A DNA stretch of 64,000 nt from JAHEJJ01 sp965212205 (GTDB lineage: Bacteria > Bacteroidota > Bacteroidia > Flavobacteriales > Flavobacteriaceae): NCBI GenBank assembly GCA_965212205.1, contig CBDBUX010000018.1, positions 1-64,000 on the forward strand. The letters are read 5' to 3'. Under the pieces are notes generated by a model. That model did not search any database. It was not told the origin of the DNA and saw only the letters and a list, made by a program, of their open reading frames with translations. How positions within the stretch are numbered: the stretch's first letter is position 1; each line of letters opens with the position of its first letter. Positions 46,390-55,787 of the stretch are shown one piece after another. Position numbers and translations under genes: made by a program.

Positions 46390-46573
46390 TATTTTGATTA
46401 AGTAAGTTTATAATCGGCCCAAAACTACTAAAACTAAACCATTCCACGTTTTTGAAGTATCAACCCTTTATATTCTTTGGATAGTCTATTTTCAGCGCAG
46501 TGAAAGCTCGAATGAAGAAGAGATATACCATATTTAAGGAAAATACCAAATGCTGTAGTTTTCCTGGAAATGG

Positions 46574-48157
46574 TTATTCCTGATTTACCAGTTCCATAAG
46601 GTCAACGTCGTTGCCCAAAAGAACCTGGTTACTATCTATCCTTCCTTGTCTTGGACCATTTTCCAGTTTTAATACACCTCGCGGGCAGACTGCGGAACAA
46701 ATTCCACATCCTACGCAACTGGAACGGACGATGTTTTCTCCTTTCTGGGCATAAGCCCTTACATCGATACCCATTTCACAATAGGTTGAACAATTTCCGC
46801 AAGAAATACACTGTCCGCCATTGGTAGTTATCCGGAATCTTGAGAACAGGCGTTGCTGAAACCCGAGAATAGCGGCCATAGGACAGCCGAACCTGCACCA
46901 TACCCGATTCCCAAAAATCGGATAGAAACCTGTCCCGATTACCCCAGAGAAGATACTCCCGATAAGGAACCCATAGGATTTCCGGAGTGTTTCACTCTTA
47001 AAAAGAAATATTTGCCCTTCACCACTTAAATAATGAAGACCTATTAGGGCGATGATAATGACAAAATATCCAATGGCCCCATATTGTGCATCTTTTTTCA
47101 GTTGATCGCGTTTAAAGATCATGGCCCAGATATAAACGGCAGTTAAGAGCACGACCACCCCAATCAGGAACGAATTTTTGGTCAGCCAGTATTTCGAAGT
47201 ATCGTTTCCGAGATATGAATAGATAACCGCTGTGGTCATCAGGGTTACAAAGACCACTACACTATGTACTACCCAGCGTTCCACTTTCCAGGCCGATAAC
47301 TTTTTATCGCTTAGATGTCTGAAGGGATCGCCGGCAGTTTCAGCCAATCCGCCGCATCCACAAACCCATGAACAATACCATCGTTTTCCAAATCTGTAGG
47401 TGAGGATAGGGCTGATGACAAAGATTGAGAGTATCCCAAATAGCAACATCGCCATTCCGATATCCCCTGCATCGATAAATCCGTTGATCCGGTAACGCTC
47501 AAAATTATAATAGTTTAATGGCCACATATTCTTTAAATCGTAATAAGGGACCTTGCCATTAAGTCGGGCCATAATCTCAGGGATAATAAAGGCAAAGGCT
47601 GTTTGGAAAAACATCACACTGTAAGTTCGGATTATCTCATAGCGGTTATGGCGGTATTTCCAAATGAATTTTATTCCAAAAGCAAGGATTGCCACCGTAT
47701 ATAAGGTGCCGTAGACAAACCATTGACTCGCCGGATTACCGCTAAGAAGCCTGCTTAATGGGTCGAAAAAGCCTATTATTCCATTGTTGCTGCCATCCTT
47801 TACCAGGCCCAGATATTCCGGATAGAAGTATAGTACAATATAAAAGCCCGTAAGTGCGATCCCGCTCATCCAACCCCACAGGCCACGGGAAGTGATCGAT
47901 TTAAACCAGACGCCGTCGTTCTTTATTCCCTTATGCTGGAGATTATACGAGGTGCTGCTAAACCATATTACGCCCACGAAAATCAGCGTTATTGAAAAGG
48001 TGAGCCAAAATGCTTTAAAGGGAAAATCTACATTAAATGCTGCAAGCAGGAGAATGAACATGCCCGCCATACCGACGATGGTAGCGAATTTTTGTCCTTT
48101 TAATAAAGATTTGGGAGGTTCCCCGGTAAGCGCCATGCTCCTTTCGAATGTACTCAT
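46574..48157 (-). CDS. Membrane polyferredoxin, NapH/CcoG-like 4Fe-4S protein
   Basis: A 527-residue protein with about ten membrane helices and iron-sulfur motifs near both faces. The Cys motifs are CSWVCGCGGLAETAGDP, CRFGCPMAAILG, and a C-terminal pair of 4Fe-4S clusters, CISCGNCSTYCEMG and CVGCGICSAVCPRGVL. This is the NapH/CcoG/NosR-type architecture that moves electrons through the membrane. It lies 55 bases downstream of a FAD-dependent oxidoreductase on the same strand, which could be its electron source. No terminal reductase is encoded nearby, so the acceptor is unknown. Confidence 0.87.
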   Translation of the reverse strand: MSTFERSMALTGEPPKSLLKGQKFATIVGMAGMFILLLAAFNVDFPFKAFWLTFSITLIFVGVIWFSSTSYNLQHKGIKNDGVWFKSITSRGLWGWMSGIALTGFYIVLYFYPEYLGLVKDGSNNGIIGFFDPLSRLLSGNPASQWFVYGTLYTVAILAFGIKFIWKYRHNRYEIIRTYSVMFFQTAFAFIIPEIMARLNGKVPYYDLKNMWPLNYYNFERYRINGFIDAGDIGMAMLLFGILSIFVISPILTYRFGKRWYCSWVCGCGGLAETAGDPFRHLSDKKLSAWKVERWVVHSVVVFVTLMTTAVIYSYLGNDTSKYWLTKNSFLIGVVVLLTAVYIWAMIFKRDQLKKDAQYGAIGYFVIIIALIGLHYLSGEGQIFLFKSETLRKSYGFLIGSIFSGVIGTGFYPIFGNRVWCRFGCPMAAILGFQQRLFSRFRITTNGGQCISCGNCSTYCEMGIDVRAYAQKGENIVRSSCVGCGICSAVCPRGVLKLENGPRQGRIDSNQVLLGNDVDLMELVNQE

Positions 48158-48212
48158 ATGATAGAATTCTTTTGAATAATTGTAAAAATGGTCTTGTTGT
48201 TTAAGGATCTGG

Positions 48213-49558
48213 TTAGCCTATGGAGAAAATCCGGCGAAGGCTTTTCTTCTTGTTCCTGATCTGTGTTCCATAAGACTCGTTAAAGGCTTTTGTGATTTCG
48301 GAGTCGTAATTCTTATAGAATTCCGGATCGAAATTGGCATCGATAAGGTGTTCGAGTACATAATCCACTGTGCGTTTCTCATTTAGCCAGCGATCGAAAA
48401 TCTCATGTCTCATCCGTATGCCGAATGCATTGATCCCTAAAAACTGCCGGCCTTCTTTATGGAAGGCGATGGTTAGGCATATTTTCTCGATCGGGTGTCG
48501 CCAGTGAAAATGTTCTTCATATTCTTTACGTCCATTGGAACTGAAGACCCAACCATAAGTCTGATATTCGATATCTAGAAATTTGGCAGAATTAAACCAA
48601 TGACCAGGTTTATATTCTGTACGATTACCACAAATAGTTTGTGCGACTGTTTCTCCCATCATCCGCCCTGTATACCAAACCGCTTCGATAGGTCTTCTGT
48701 TGCCTATGGGATCGTGCTGTTCCGCACAATCGCCAATGGCATAAATTCCCTTCAGATTGGTCTCTAAAAATCTATTCACTTTCACACCTCTTCCTAATTC
48801 TATCCCTGAGTCATTGAGAAAGGCCACATTTGGTGACACGCCAGGTGTTAGTCCTACCAGATTACATTCAATTGTGTCTCCCTTATCGGTGGTCACGGCC
48901 CTTACTTCCCATTATCATCCGGAAGGATCTCCACCAGGTTGGTAGATAAACGAAGATCTATATGATGTTCCTGTATATGCTCATTGAGCATTATAGACTC
49001 TCCGTCGGGCAGTACGCCATTCCAGAAATTATCTTCACGTACTAAGAATGTAACTGGGATATCGCGGCTGCGAAGCATTTCCGCCAACTCAATTCCGATC
49101 AGGCCGCCACCCACTATTACCGCTCTCTTGCATACTTCTTTATTTGGTGCATTGATCTCAAGAAGGTCTAGATCCTGTTTGGAGTATAGCCCCTGAACGC
49201 CATGAAGGTCCTGTCCCGGCCAACCAAATTTATTCGGTTTAGAACCAGTAGCAATAATCAATTTGTCGAAGCCCAGAACCCTGGAACTATCTATCAGCAA
49301 TTCCTTCTTTTCAGCATTTACATCAGTGACATAGCCTCGCATAAGTTCGATCCTGTTTTTGGCCCAGAACCAATCTTCATAGGGTTTTATATGTTCAAAT
49401 TCCATATGCCCCATATAAACATACATCAGGGCAGTCCGGGAAAAAAAGAAGTCTGTTTCAGCCGAGACGATTATTATCCTGTTATTGGATAATTTGCGGA
49501 TGTGCCTGGCGGCGGTAACTCCTGCAATTCCATTCCCGATTATGACGATAGTTTCCAT
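48213..49558 (-). pseudogene. FAD-dependent pyridine nucleotide-disulfide oxidoreductase, frameshifted
   Basis: A two-dinucleotide-fold flavoprotein of about 448 residues if repaired. The first part starts IVIIGNGIAGVTAARHIRKL, has LIIATGSKPN and the NAD loop VIVGGGLIGIELAEML, and stops at 48902 after LPDDNGK. The second part continues one frame over with VRAVTTDKGDTI and contains GIYAIGDCAEQHDP (second FAD contact). The link needs one missing base near 48904-48907 (GGGAAGTAAGG on the coding strand; GGGAAAGTAAGG restores the frame). Resembles nitrite-reductase-type or rubredoxin-reductase-like NAD(P)H oxidoreductases. It immediately precedes the membrane polyferredoxin. Broken gene or base-call error. 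Confidence 0.83.
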
Positions 49559-49667
49559 GGATGGGTTTTAGTTGACTCCAGTTTAGGTCGTAATTAAATA
49601 TAAGAACTTAATGCTTATTTTTAATTTCTTATTGAATTTAGTACATTTTGAATCGAAGCATCGAAAA

Positions 49668-50672
49668 GTGAAAAAATTTACACTCCTTTTTCTAATCATC
49701 CCGGCGCTAATTTCCTGCAAGAGTCAACAGTCTGCCAAAATTAACGGCGTGAGCTTTGTTGGCTCCCGTGAAGAAGTTGTCCAGGAGCATGTAGATGCGG
49801 TGCTGGCCATTAACGCCGATCATGCTGCGGTAATGCCATTTGGATTTATAAGGGATCAGAATTCACCCGATATTATATTCAATACAGATCGCCAATGGTT
49901 TGGTGAAACCGCCAGGGGTGCCAAACAATACATAGACCAGCTCAGAAAAAATGGACTTCAAATAATGCTGAAACCCCAGATATGGATATGGCGGGGTGAA
50001 TTCACTGGTGATCTTGAGATGAAAAATGAAAATGACTGGAACCGTCTTGAGAGTTCGTATGAAAACTTTATACTGACCTATGCCAGATTGGCTCAGGAGG
50101 TAAATGCCGAAATCTTTTGTATCGGAACCGAATTAGATGTATTTGTTCAGAACAGGCAGGAATTCTGGCAGACACTGATCGTAAAGATTCGTCAGGTATA
50201 CGATGGCAAACTTACCTATGCGGCCAATTGGGATGAATTCTCAAGAGTCTATTTTTGGCCGATGCTCGATTATATTGGTGTGGATGCCTATTTCCCCCTT
50301 TCTGATCAAAGAACACCTACGGTACAAGAGCTAAAATCTGGTTGGCAACCCTGGAAAAGTAAAATGCTCACCTTGTCTCAAAAAATAAAACTACCGGTGC
50401 TTTTTACAGAATTCGGATATCGGAGTATGGATTATACTGCCAAAAAACCCTGGTTGGTAGACCGGGCAGAACAACGCGTTAATCTTGAAGGACAGGCTAA
50501 TGCTAAAAGGGCATTGTTCGAAGAATTCTGGGATGAAGAATGGTTTGCCGGAGGATTTGTTTGGAAATGGTTTATCCATCACTGGGATGTGGGCGGAACA
50601 GACGACAACCGTTTTACACCACAGAACAAACCTGCCGAAAAAATAATCAAGCTCTTTTATCATGCGTATTGA
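49668..50672 (+). CDS. GH113-type beta-mannanase lipoprotein
   Basis: A roughly 334-residue exported TIM-barrel glycosidase. The likely start is GTG 49668, giving the lipoprotein signal MKKFTLLFLIIPALISC; an upstream ATG at 49611 adds 19 odd residues and lies in what looks like the promoter (TACATTTTG near 49651-49659). Features of GH113: QIWIWRGEFTGD, IGTELD with the acid/base Glu, GVDAYFPL, and FTEFGYRS with the nucleophile Glu, then GGFVWKWF. GH113 enzymes cut beta-1,4-mannan. It is divergent from the flavoprotein gene and not in a SusCD locus, so the substrate is likely a manno-configured polymer, possibly self-made. Family call by motif only. Confidence 0.83.
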   Translation: MKKFTLLFLIIPALISCKSQQSAKINGVSFVGSREEVVQEHVDAVLAINADHAAVMPFGFIRDQNSPDIIFNTDRQWFGETARGAKQYIDQLRKNGLQIMLKPQIWIWRGEFTGDLEMKNENDWNRLESSYENFILTYARLAQEVNAEIFCIGTELDVFVQNRQEFWQTLIVKIRQVYDGKLTYAANWDEFSRVYFWPMLDYIGVDAYFPLSDQRTPTVQELKSGWQPWKSKMLTLSQKIKLPVLFTEFGYRSMDYTAKKPWLVDRAEQRVNLEGQANAKRALFEEFWDEEWFAGGFVWKWFIHHWDVGGTDDNRFTPQNKPAEKIIKLFYHAY

Positions 50673-50760
50673 CGCAGGATGATATTGATTTTAAAAAAAT
50701 TCCCCCTCGTACTGGATCAACATTTGATTTTTGATCATATTTGTATAAACAACACATTTA

Positions 50761-51780
50761 GTGAACGGAAAAAGAATACAATTACTGCTCCTGCTATTAT
50801 TTTTATCCATAAGGAGCCTAACCGCGCAAGACTCACTTCAAATTATCACTGCAGAAAATGGGGATGGTATTTATTCTATTCTGAGAAAACAAGGCCTCAA
50901 TCCAGTAGAATACTTCGATGAATTCGTTCAACTAAATAAGGATAGTATTGAGAATGGGAGCAGATTGGTGGTTGGTCGTGAATACAAAATACCCAATGCC
51001 CCAGATTCAACGCCTAAAATGGGTACCGAGGTAAGTCTGGAATCAGGGACTAAGTATCCAATCTTCGGAGGAGACCAGGCCTATGTCGCCCTTAAAAATG
51101 AACGCCTTGTAAATACAGTCTACTATCTTATCTCGGGTCATGGTGGTCCTGATCCCGGAGCGATGGAGGACTATAAAGGCAAAACAATCGCAGAAGACGA
51201 ATATGCTTACGACGTTACCCTGCGTCTGGCCCGGGAACTTCTCTCACAAGGGGCTAAGGTTTATATTATTGTACGAGACAAGAACGATGGCATCCGTAAC
51301 GAGAGGGCATTAGAATTAGACAGGGATGAGGTGGTTTATCCTGATAAAGAAATTCCACTGAATCAACTCGAGCGCTTAAAACAAAGGGTAGAGGTGGTGA
51401 ACGACCTGTATCTGAAACATTCAGGGAAATATCAAAGACTTATAGTAACCCATGTAGATAGCCGAAGCAAGGGTGAGAATATCGATGTCTTTTTCTATTA
51501 CCATGAAAAAAGCAAAAACGGCAAAAGACTGGCCGAAAGCATACATACAACCTTTCAGAAGAAGTATAAAAAGTTTCAACCTAACCGCGAATATTCGGGT
51601 ACATTTACTGATCGAAGCAGTCTTTATATGGTAAAAAATACCTTACCGGCAATGGCATATATTGAAATCGGAAATATCAAAAACGGCAAGGACAAAAGAC
51701 GAATTCTCGATCCGGATAACCGGCAGGCGCTAGCCAAATGGATCTCGGAAGGACTTCTGCTCGATTATGAAAGTCGCTAG
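50761..51780 (+). CDS. N-acetylmuramoyl-L-alanine amidase with LysM-like domain
   Basis: A 339-residue exported peptidoglycan hydrolase. The GTG start gives a signal peptide (LLLLLFLSIRSLTAQ). Residues about 27-80 form a LysM-like module (GDGIYSILRKQGL, VVGREYKIP). The amidase_3 domain shows all expected zinc and catalytic residues: SGHGGPDPGA (His), EDEYAYDVTLRLA (Glu), THVDS (His) and YIEIGNIKN (Glu). It cuts the bond between N-acetylmuramic acid and L-alanine, as in cell separation. It stands alone, 88 bases after the GH113 gene. Confidence 0.9.
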   Translation: MNGKRIQLLLLLLFLSIRSLTAQDSLQIITAENGDGIYSILRKQGLNPVEYFDEFVQLNKDSIENGSRLVVGREYKIPNAPDSTPKMGTEVSLESGTKYPIFGGDQAYVALKNERLVNTVYYLISGHGGPDPGAMEDYKGKTIAEDEYAYDVTLRLARELLSQGAKVYIIVRDKNDGIRNERALELDRDEVVYPDKEIPLNQLERLKQRVEVVNDLYLKHSGKYQRLIVTHVDSRSKGENIDVFFYYHEKSKNGKRLAESIHTTFQKKYKKFQPNREYSGTFTDRSSLYMVKNTLPAMAYIEIGNIKNGKDKRRILDPDNRQALAKWISEGLLLDYESR

Positions 51781-51848
51781 GATACCGGCATTTTGAGGAT
51801 TATCGGAAAGCCAGATCTATATTATACAACACTAAACTGTTATTAATC

Positions 51849-52556
51849 TCAAGACGCAATATGCCTTTGGTAATAGTTATGCAACTGTTCAGGGCCGGCG
51901 CCAAACATATGTTTAAGATGTATAACACCAAAATGGTATTGCAGGCGAATCATACCTACTTTTTCATACTTGCGGGCCGAGGTTATTACCATTTGTGGAA
52001 GAATTTTAAATCGCCCTAATTTACTTATCCTGACTATGAATTCTGTATCCTCATAGATTCTGAAATTTTCATTGAAGCCCCCGGACTTATCGAAAAGTTC
52101 GCGGCTGATGAAAAGCGACTGATCACCTCCTCGACAAAGCCTGTGATTGACCCTGGTAAACCAGGCAAAAAAATTGAGGAAACGGCTGTTATTGTCGAAC
52201 CGCATTTGAAAACACCCGGCACTGTACCCCTCTGATAATGCTTTTAGTATCATCTTTTCAAAATGAGCAGGGGGAAAGGTGTCGACATGGAGAAAATAAA
52301 AGATATCTCCGCTGGCATTTTGTGCCCCAATATTTAGTTGTACCGCTCGTCCGGGTTTCGAACGAATTAGTTTTACCCCTTCTTCCTGAGCAATTTCTGT
52401 GGTCTTGTCGGTACTGCCCCCGTCTACTACAATAATCTCCTTCACATGATGGGTACATTGGGTTTGCAGATAGCGCAGAATATTGCCAATATAATCCTCC
52501 TCGTTTAATACGGGGATGATGATGCTCAGTTTTCTTTTGTGACTATTTTGCTTCAT
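51849..52556 (-). CDS. TIGR04283-type GT2 glycosyltransferase (arsenosugar cluster)
   Basis: A 235-residue GT2 protein: SIIIPVLNEEDYIGNILRYL, VVDGGSTDKT, LHVDTFPP (DxD-like) and RGGDQSLFISRELFDKSGGF. This form is known as the TIGR04283 arsenosugar-biosynthesis glycosyltransferase, named for genome context rather than proven chemistry. It is the last gene of the cluster and overlaps the DUF547 gene by 14 bases. Together with the TIGR04282-type gene at the other end of the cluster it may attach sugars to an arsenic-containing nucleoside or to a lipid. Confidence 0.87.
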   Translation of the reverse strand: MKQNSHKRKLSIIIPVLNEEDYIGNILRYLQTQCTHHVKEIIVVDGGSTDKTTEIAQEEGVKLIRSKPGRAVQLNIGAQNASGDIFYFLHVDTFPPAHFEKMILKALSEGYSAGCFQMRFDNNSRFLNFFAWFTRVNHRLCRGGDQSLFISRELFDKSGGFNENFRIYEDTEFIVRISKLGRFKILPQMVITSARKYEKVGMIRLQYHFGVIHLKHMFGAGPEQLHNYYQRHIAS

Positions 52557-53307
52557 TCAGACTCCAGTCGTATTCGATGTACTTAAGGTTTATACCTGCA
52601 TTTATAGAAACATCGCTGTAAGTATTTATAAAATCCACCAAACTACCCTTCTCGGTAAAATCTGTTTTATACCATTTAAAGATCTTTGAAATATCTGCAC
52701 TTGTTGCACTAATACGATTTTTACCCTTGTCGTTCACGAAGGCCCTGGAAGCCTCTTCTAGCTGTGTCTCCAGCTTTTCAAATGTAAAAGCGCGATTTAG
52801 AAGTTTGGGGCAGGAAAATGATGCACAATTAATGGCAAAATGAATCCTAGGTTCGTTTAGCTTTCGTAAAATCTTATGTTCTATCGCACCTAGGGAAATT
52901 ATTTTTTCACCCACCTTTATCCATTTCTTATCCCAAGGATTTTTGATGTCCTTAATGCTTTTTATCGGATAATGATCCAAAATCAGTTTAACCGTTGCAG
53001 CATTATACAAATTGATGTAATAGATCAGTTTCTCTTCCTTTGAGGCATTCTCATCAGGAGCAATGTGCGAAAGCATAGATAAATATTCCTGCAATTCCTT
53101 CACATCGGTTTTGAAATCTGAATAGCTTACCTCCCCGGACGGGGTTACATGTTTTTGCAGGAGTGCATCCCATTTGTCATGTGCGGTGTTCTGTACCTGA
53201 ATCCTCCATGAAGGGCCTGAAAGTTCCTCATCTTTAGCTTTCGGTACAGCGAGATGCAGCAACATCAAAGCTGCAATAGTAAAATAGTTTAAATAGGTCA
53301 TCCACAT
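52543..53307 (-). CDS. DUF547 domain protein, exported
   Basis: A 254-residue protein with an N-terminal hydrophobic signal or anchor (YFTIAALMLLHLAVPKA). The DUF547 core includes KLIYYINLYNAATVKLILDH, GAIEHKILRKLNEPRIHFA and CASFSCPKLLNRAF. The conserved Cys-Ala-Ser-x-Ser-Cys segment hints at a transglutaminase-like or hydrolase fold, but its function is unknown. It sits between the ArsM-like methyltransferase and the TIGR04283-type glycosyltransferase; DUF547 genes recur in such clusters. Confidence 0.88.
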   Translation of the reverse strand: MWMTYLNYFTIAALMLLHLAVPKAKDEELSGPSWRIQVQNTAHDKWDALLQKHVTPSGEVSYSDFKTDVKELQEYLSMLSHIAPDENASKEEKLIYYINLYNAATVKLILDHYPIKSIKDIKNPWDKKWIKVGEKIISLGAIEHKILRKLNEPRIHFAINCASFSCPKLLNRAFTFEKLETQLEEASRAFVNDKGKNRISATSADISKIFKWYKTDFTEKGSLVDFINTYSDVSINAGINLKYIEYDWSLNEAK

Positions 53308-53372
53308 ACTTAATTAAGTACGTCCAAAAGGGGCAAAACTTACATTAATATAATTAGCAAGTGTTCTAATCC

Positions 53373-54338
53373 TTAACAACAACCACCGCCATTATAATGC
53401 CAGGTGCTCTCACTTACAAAGATATCGTCGCTGGCCTTGGTTAGGGCAGCTGCTGTTTTATCGCAAACAGCCAGGGGTTGATTCTGTACGAGCACATGGC
53501 CATTCTGGTCATCAAAATAGGGTTCCTCACCGAAGTAGATTGCTGTTTTTCCGGTAAAGCAGCAGGGTCCGTCTTCGGGCATTGGATCCTTAATCGCCGC
53601 GATCTCAATAGATTCGATATGTATGAGTTCATCGGTTGGATAGTGATGAGGCGAAAGTACGCGGTAGCTTCTCCTGGCCCGTATTTCAATGGTGCCAAAT
53701 CCTGCATCGGTTAGCAGCTTAACATATTGCTTCAAAGGAATACTTCCACTGAGGCATAAGGCCCGTAAACGGTCATCGTTTCGGAGCGTTTCATTCATCG
53801 GTTGTTCGCAGATCGGATCGCTCATCACCAGTCGTCCATGAGGTTTAAGTACCCTGTACATTTCAGCAATGGCTTTTTTCAGCTCTTCTTTCTTGAAAAT
53901 ATTAAAAAGGCAATTCTGAGCCGCCACATCTATGCTTGCATCTTCGATAGGTAGTTGCATGGCATCGCCTTTTAGTAGGTTCACAAAATCACTCCGGAAC
54001 CACGCATTATTTTTTTCGGCCGTTTTCAGGTTTTCCCTGGAAGCCGCGAGCATTTCATCGACTACATCAACTCCGGTTACACCGCCATTCTGCCTGGAGA
54101 AATATGCGAATTGCAATAATTCCATCCCGCCGCCAACACCTACGTATAAAACCTTGGGATTATTTACCAGATCCTGTGCCGAAACCGTACTGCCACAACC
54201 GTAATTCATCTCCAGCATGATATCAGGGATAGTCAGGCCGGGAAACTGCCATACAGGATTCGTAGTACAACACAACCCGACATCGGGTTGCAGGGCCGCT
54301 TCTTTATAAAGATCAGTCGTGGCTTCTAGATAACTCAT
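53373..54338 (-). CDS. arsM: Arsenosugar-biosynthesis arsenite methyltransferase, ArsM-like
   Basis: A 321-residue SAM-dependent methyltransferase. The SAM pocket is VLYVGVGGGMELLQFAYFS with VTGVDVVDEML and the post-motif PIEDASIDVAAQNCLFNIF. Cysteine-rich positions that could bind As(III) are GLCCTTNP near the N-terminus, NYGCGSTVS, GPCCFTG and the C-terminal GGGCC. This pattern is that of the ArsM subgroup found in arsenosugar clusters, which methylates arsenite to mono- and dimethyl forms. It overlaps the purine nucleoside phosphorylase gene by four bases. The partner ArsS is not in this window. Confidence 0.9.
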   Translation of the reverse strand: MSYLEATTDLYKEAALQPDVGLCCTTNPVWQFPGLTIPDIMLEMNYGCGSTVSAQDLVNNPKVLYVGVGGGMELLQFAYFSRQNGGVTGVDVVDEMLAASRENLKTAEKNNAWFRSDFVNLLKGDAMQLPIEDASIDVAAQNCLFNIFKKEELKKAIAEMYRVLKPHGRLVMSDPICEQPMNETLRNDDRLRALCLSGSIPLKQYVKLLTDAGFGTIEIRARRSYRVLSPHHYPTDELIHIESIEIAAIKDPMPEDGPCCFTGKTAIYFGEEPYFDDQNGHVLVQNQPLAVCDKTAAALTKASDDIFVSESTWHYNGGGCC

Positions 54339-55150
54339 AATTTCTTGATTAATTCTTTAAAGATTTCTATCAATTTAGGTTCTGCAAGTCCGGCTATTTT
54401 CAGAATTTCCTGAATATCAATGGGTTGTAAATTGTCCGGGTCGCATTCATCGGTTAACACCGATAGTGCTATTATAGGTAGTCGTAAATGATTGGCAACA
54501 ATTACTTCGGGAACCGTACTCATACCTACAGCGTCAGCACCCAGGGTTCTGAGCATCCGATATTCTGCTTTCGTCTCGAGTTGAGGCCCAACCACTGCAG
54601 CATAGACTCCCTTCTGCAGGGATATTTTTTCTACAGCTGCAATTTTTACGATTAGTGCTCTCATCTTAACATCGTAAGGTTCACACATATCGACAAATCG
54701 ATCTCCGAACTCCGCAACATTTTTGAAAGCCAGAGGCGAACCCCCCTGTAGATTAATATGGTCTTCGATAAGCATAATATCCCCTTTGCGGAAGTCTGGA
54801 TTTAGCGCACCTGCAGCGTTGGAAACGAAAAGGCGCTCTACTCCCAGCTGATGCATAACCCTAATTGGATAGGTGATATCCGACATTTCATAACCTTCAT
54901 AGAGATGAAACCTTCCCTGCATCACTACCACATTTTTACCTTCAAGTTTTCCGAATATCAATTTTCCGGTATGAAATTCTACGGTGGCCAGAGGAAAGTA
55001 AGGGATATTATGATAGTGCGCGATAATCGGGTCTTCAATTTCATCTACCAACTTTCCAAGACCCGACCCCAATACAATCCCGATTTCAGGTTCGTTAAAT
55101 CCCTTGCTTTTCAGATAATCTGTTGATTCGCTTAACTGTTGCTTTGTCAT
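54335..55150 (-). CDS. punA: Purine nucleoside phosphorylase
   Basis: Cleaves purine nucleosides with phosphate to a base and ribose 1-phosphate. The 271-residue trimeric-type PNP has IGIVLGSGLGKLVDEI, MQGRFHLYEGYEM, VSNAAGALNPDFRKGD, and VVGPQLETKAEYRMLRTLG. A GMSTVPEV motif follows. It overlaps the neighbouring genes by four bases at both ends, in the arsenosugar-type operon. In that setting it may remove adenine from an arsenic-bearing deoxyadenosine product, an idea from context and not from sequence. Confidence 0.95.
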   Translation of the reverse strand: MTKQQLSESTDYLKSKGFNEPEIGIVLGSGLGKLVDEIEDPIIAHYHNIPYFPLATVEFHTGKLIFGKLEGKNVVVMQGRFHLYEGYEMSDITYPIRVMHQLGVERLFVSNAAGALNPDFRKGDIMLIEDHINLQGGSPLAFKNVAEFGDRFVDMCEPYDVKMRALIVKIAAVEKISLQKGVYAAVVGPQLETKAEYRMLRTLGADAVGMSTVPEVIVANHLRLPIIALSVLTDECDPDNLQPIDIQEILKIAGLAEPKLIEIFKELIKKL

Positions 55151-55770
55151 CCTCGCCAGTCTTTTAGAAATTTTTGAAATACTTCTTCATCTTTTATATC
55201 ATCATAAATATCCACATCATTGCGTTCATCGAGCAAAATAACTTTAGAATCTTTAAGTGTATTAAGGGTTTCTTCCAGGACTTTATCGGACCCCCACGGC
55301 TTGTTTTTGAATAACCAGGCATTGGGAGCTTTCATGCCTAGCAGATAGTATCCTCCATCCTTTGCAGGTCCTAGTACGTATTCGGCATCGTCTAATGCTT
55401 TAAACGCCGTTTTGAGGTCAGACTCTTTGAGGTCGTAAATATCACTTCCAATGAGGATTATTTTTTTATATCCCTTTTCGAATCCCAATGAAAATGCATT
55501 GTGCATTCGTTCACCGAGATCATCACCTTCCTGACAATATTTCTCAAAAATATGGTCCTCGAACAAATCGCCGGATGCCTGAAACTCGGAGTAGAAGACC
55601 CATTTGTGCATATCCAGGTTTCTACTGATGGCCGAGGTGTGCTCCACGAGAAAGGTATAGATATCCAGGGCGATTTCGGGCCCCACCGTCTTGGCCAGCC
55701 TCGTTTTGCATTTTCCCAGCTCAATATTCCGGGTAAAAATGATCAGTAGGTTCTGCGACTTGTTTTCCAA
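55147..55770 (-). CDS. TIGR04282-type glycosyltransferase (arsenosugar cluster)
   Basis: A 207-residue GT2/MobA-like nucleotidyl-sugar fold protein: LIIFTRNIELGKCKTRLAK, IGSDIYDLKESDLK, and GPAKDGGYYLLGMK. These are the hallmarks of the TIGR04282 arsenosugar-biosynthesis-associated glycosyltransferase, named for co-occurrence with ArsM and ArsS. The gene is coupled to the PNP gene by a four-base overlap and follows the rhodanese gene by 17 bases. The acceptor sugar or arsenical is not proven. Confidence 0.88.
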   Translation of the reverse strand: MENKSQNLLIIFTRNIELGKCKTRLAKTVGPEIALDIYTFLVEHTSAISRNLDMHKWVFYSEFQASGDLFEDHIFEKYCQEGDDLGERMHNAFSLGFEKGYKKIILIGSDIYDLKESDLKTAFKALDDAEYVLGPAKDGGYYLLGMKAPNAWLFKNKPWGSDKVLEETLNTLKDSKVILLDERNDVDIYDDIKDEEVFQKFLKDWRG

Positions 55771-55787
55771 CGCTAAAAAATATCCGG

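Noticed and set aside
50761..51780. Amidase possibly inactive because its motifs look unusual
   Set aside because: On checking, all four expected zinc/catalytic residues (His, Glu, His, Glu) are present.
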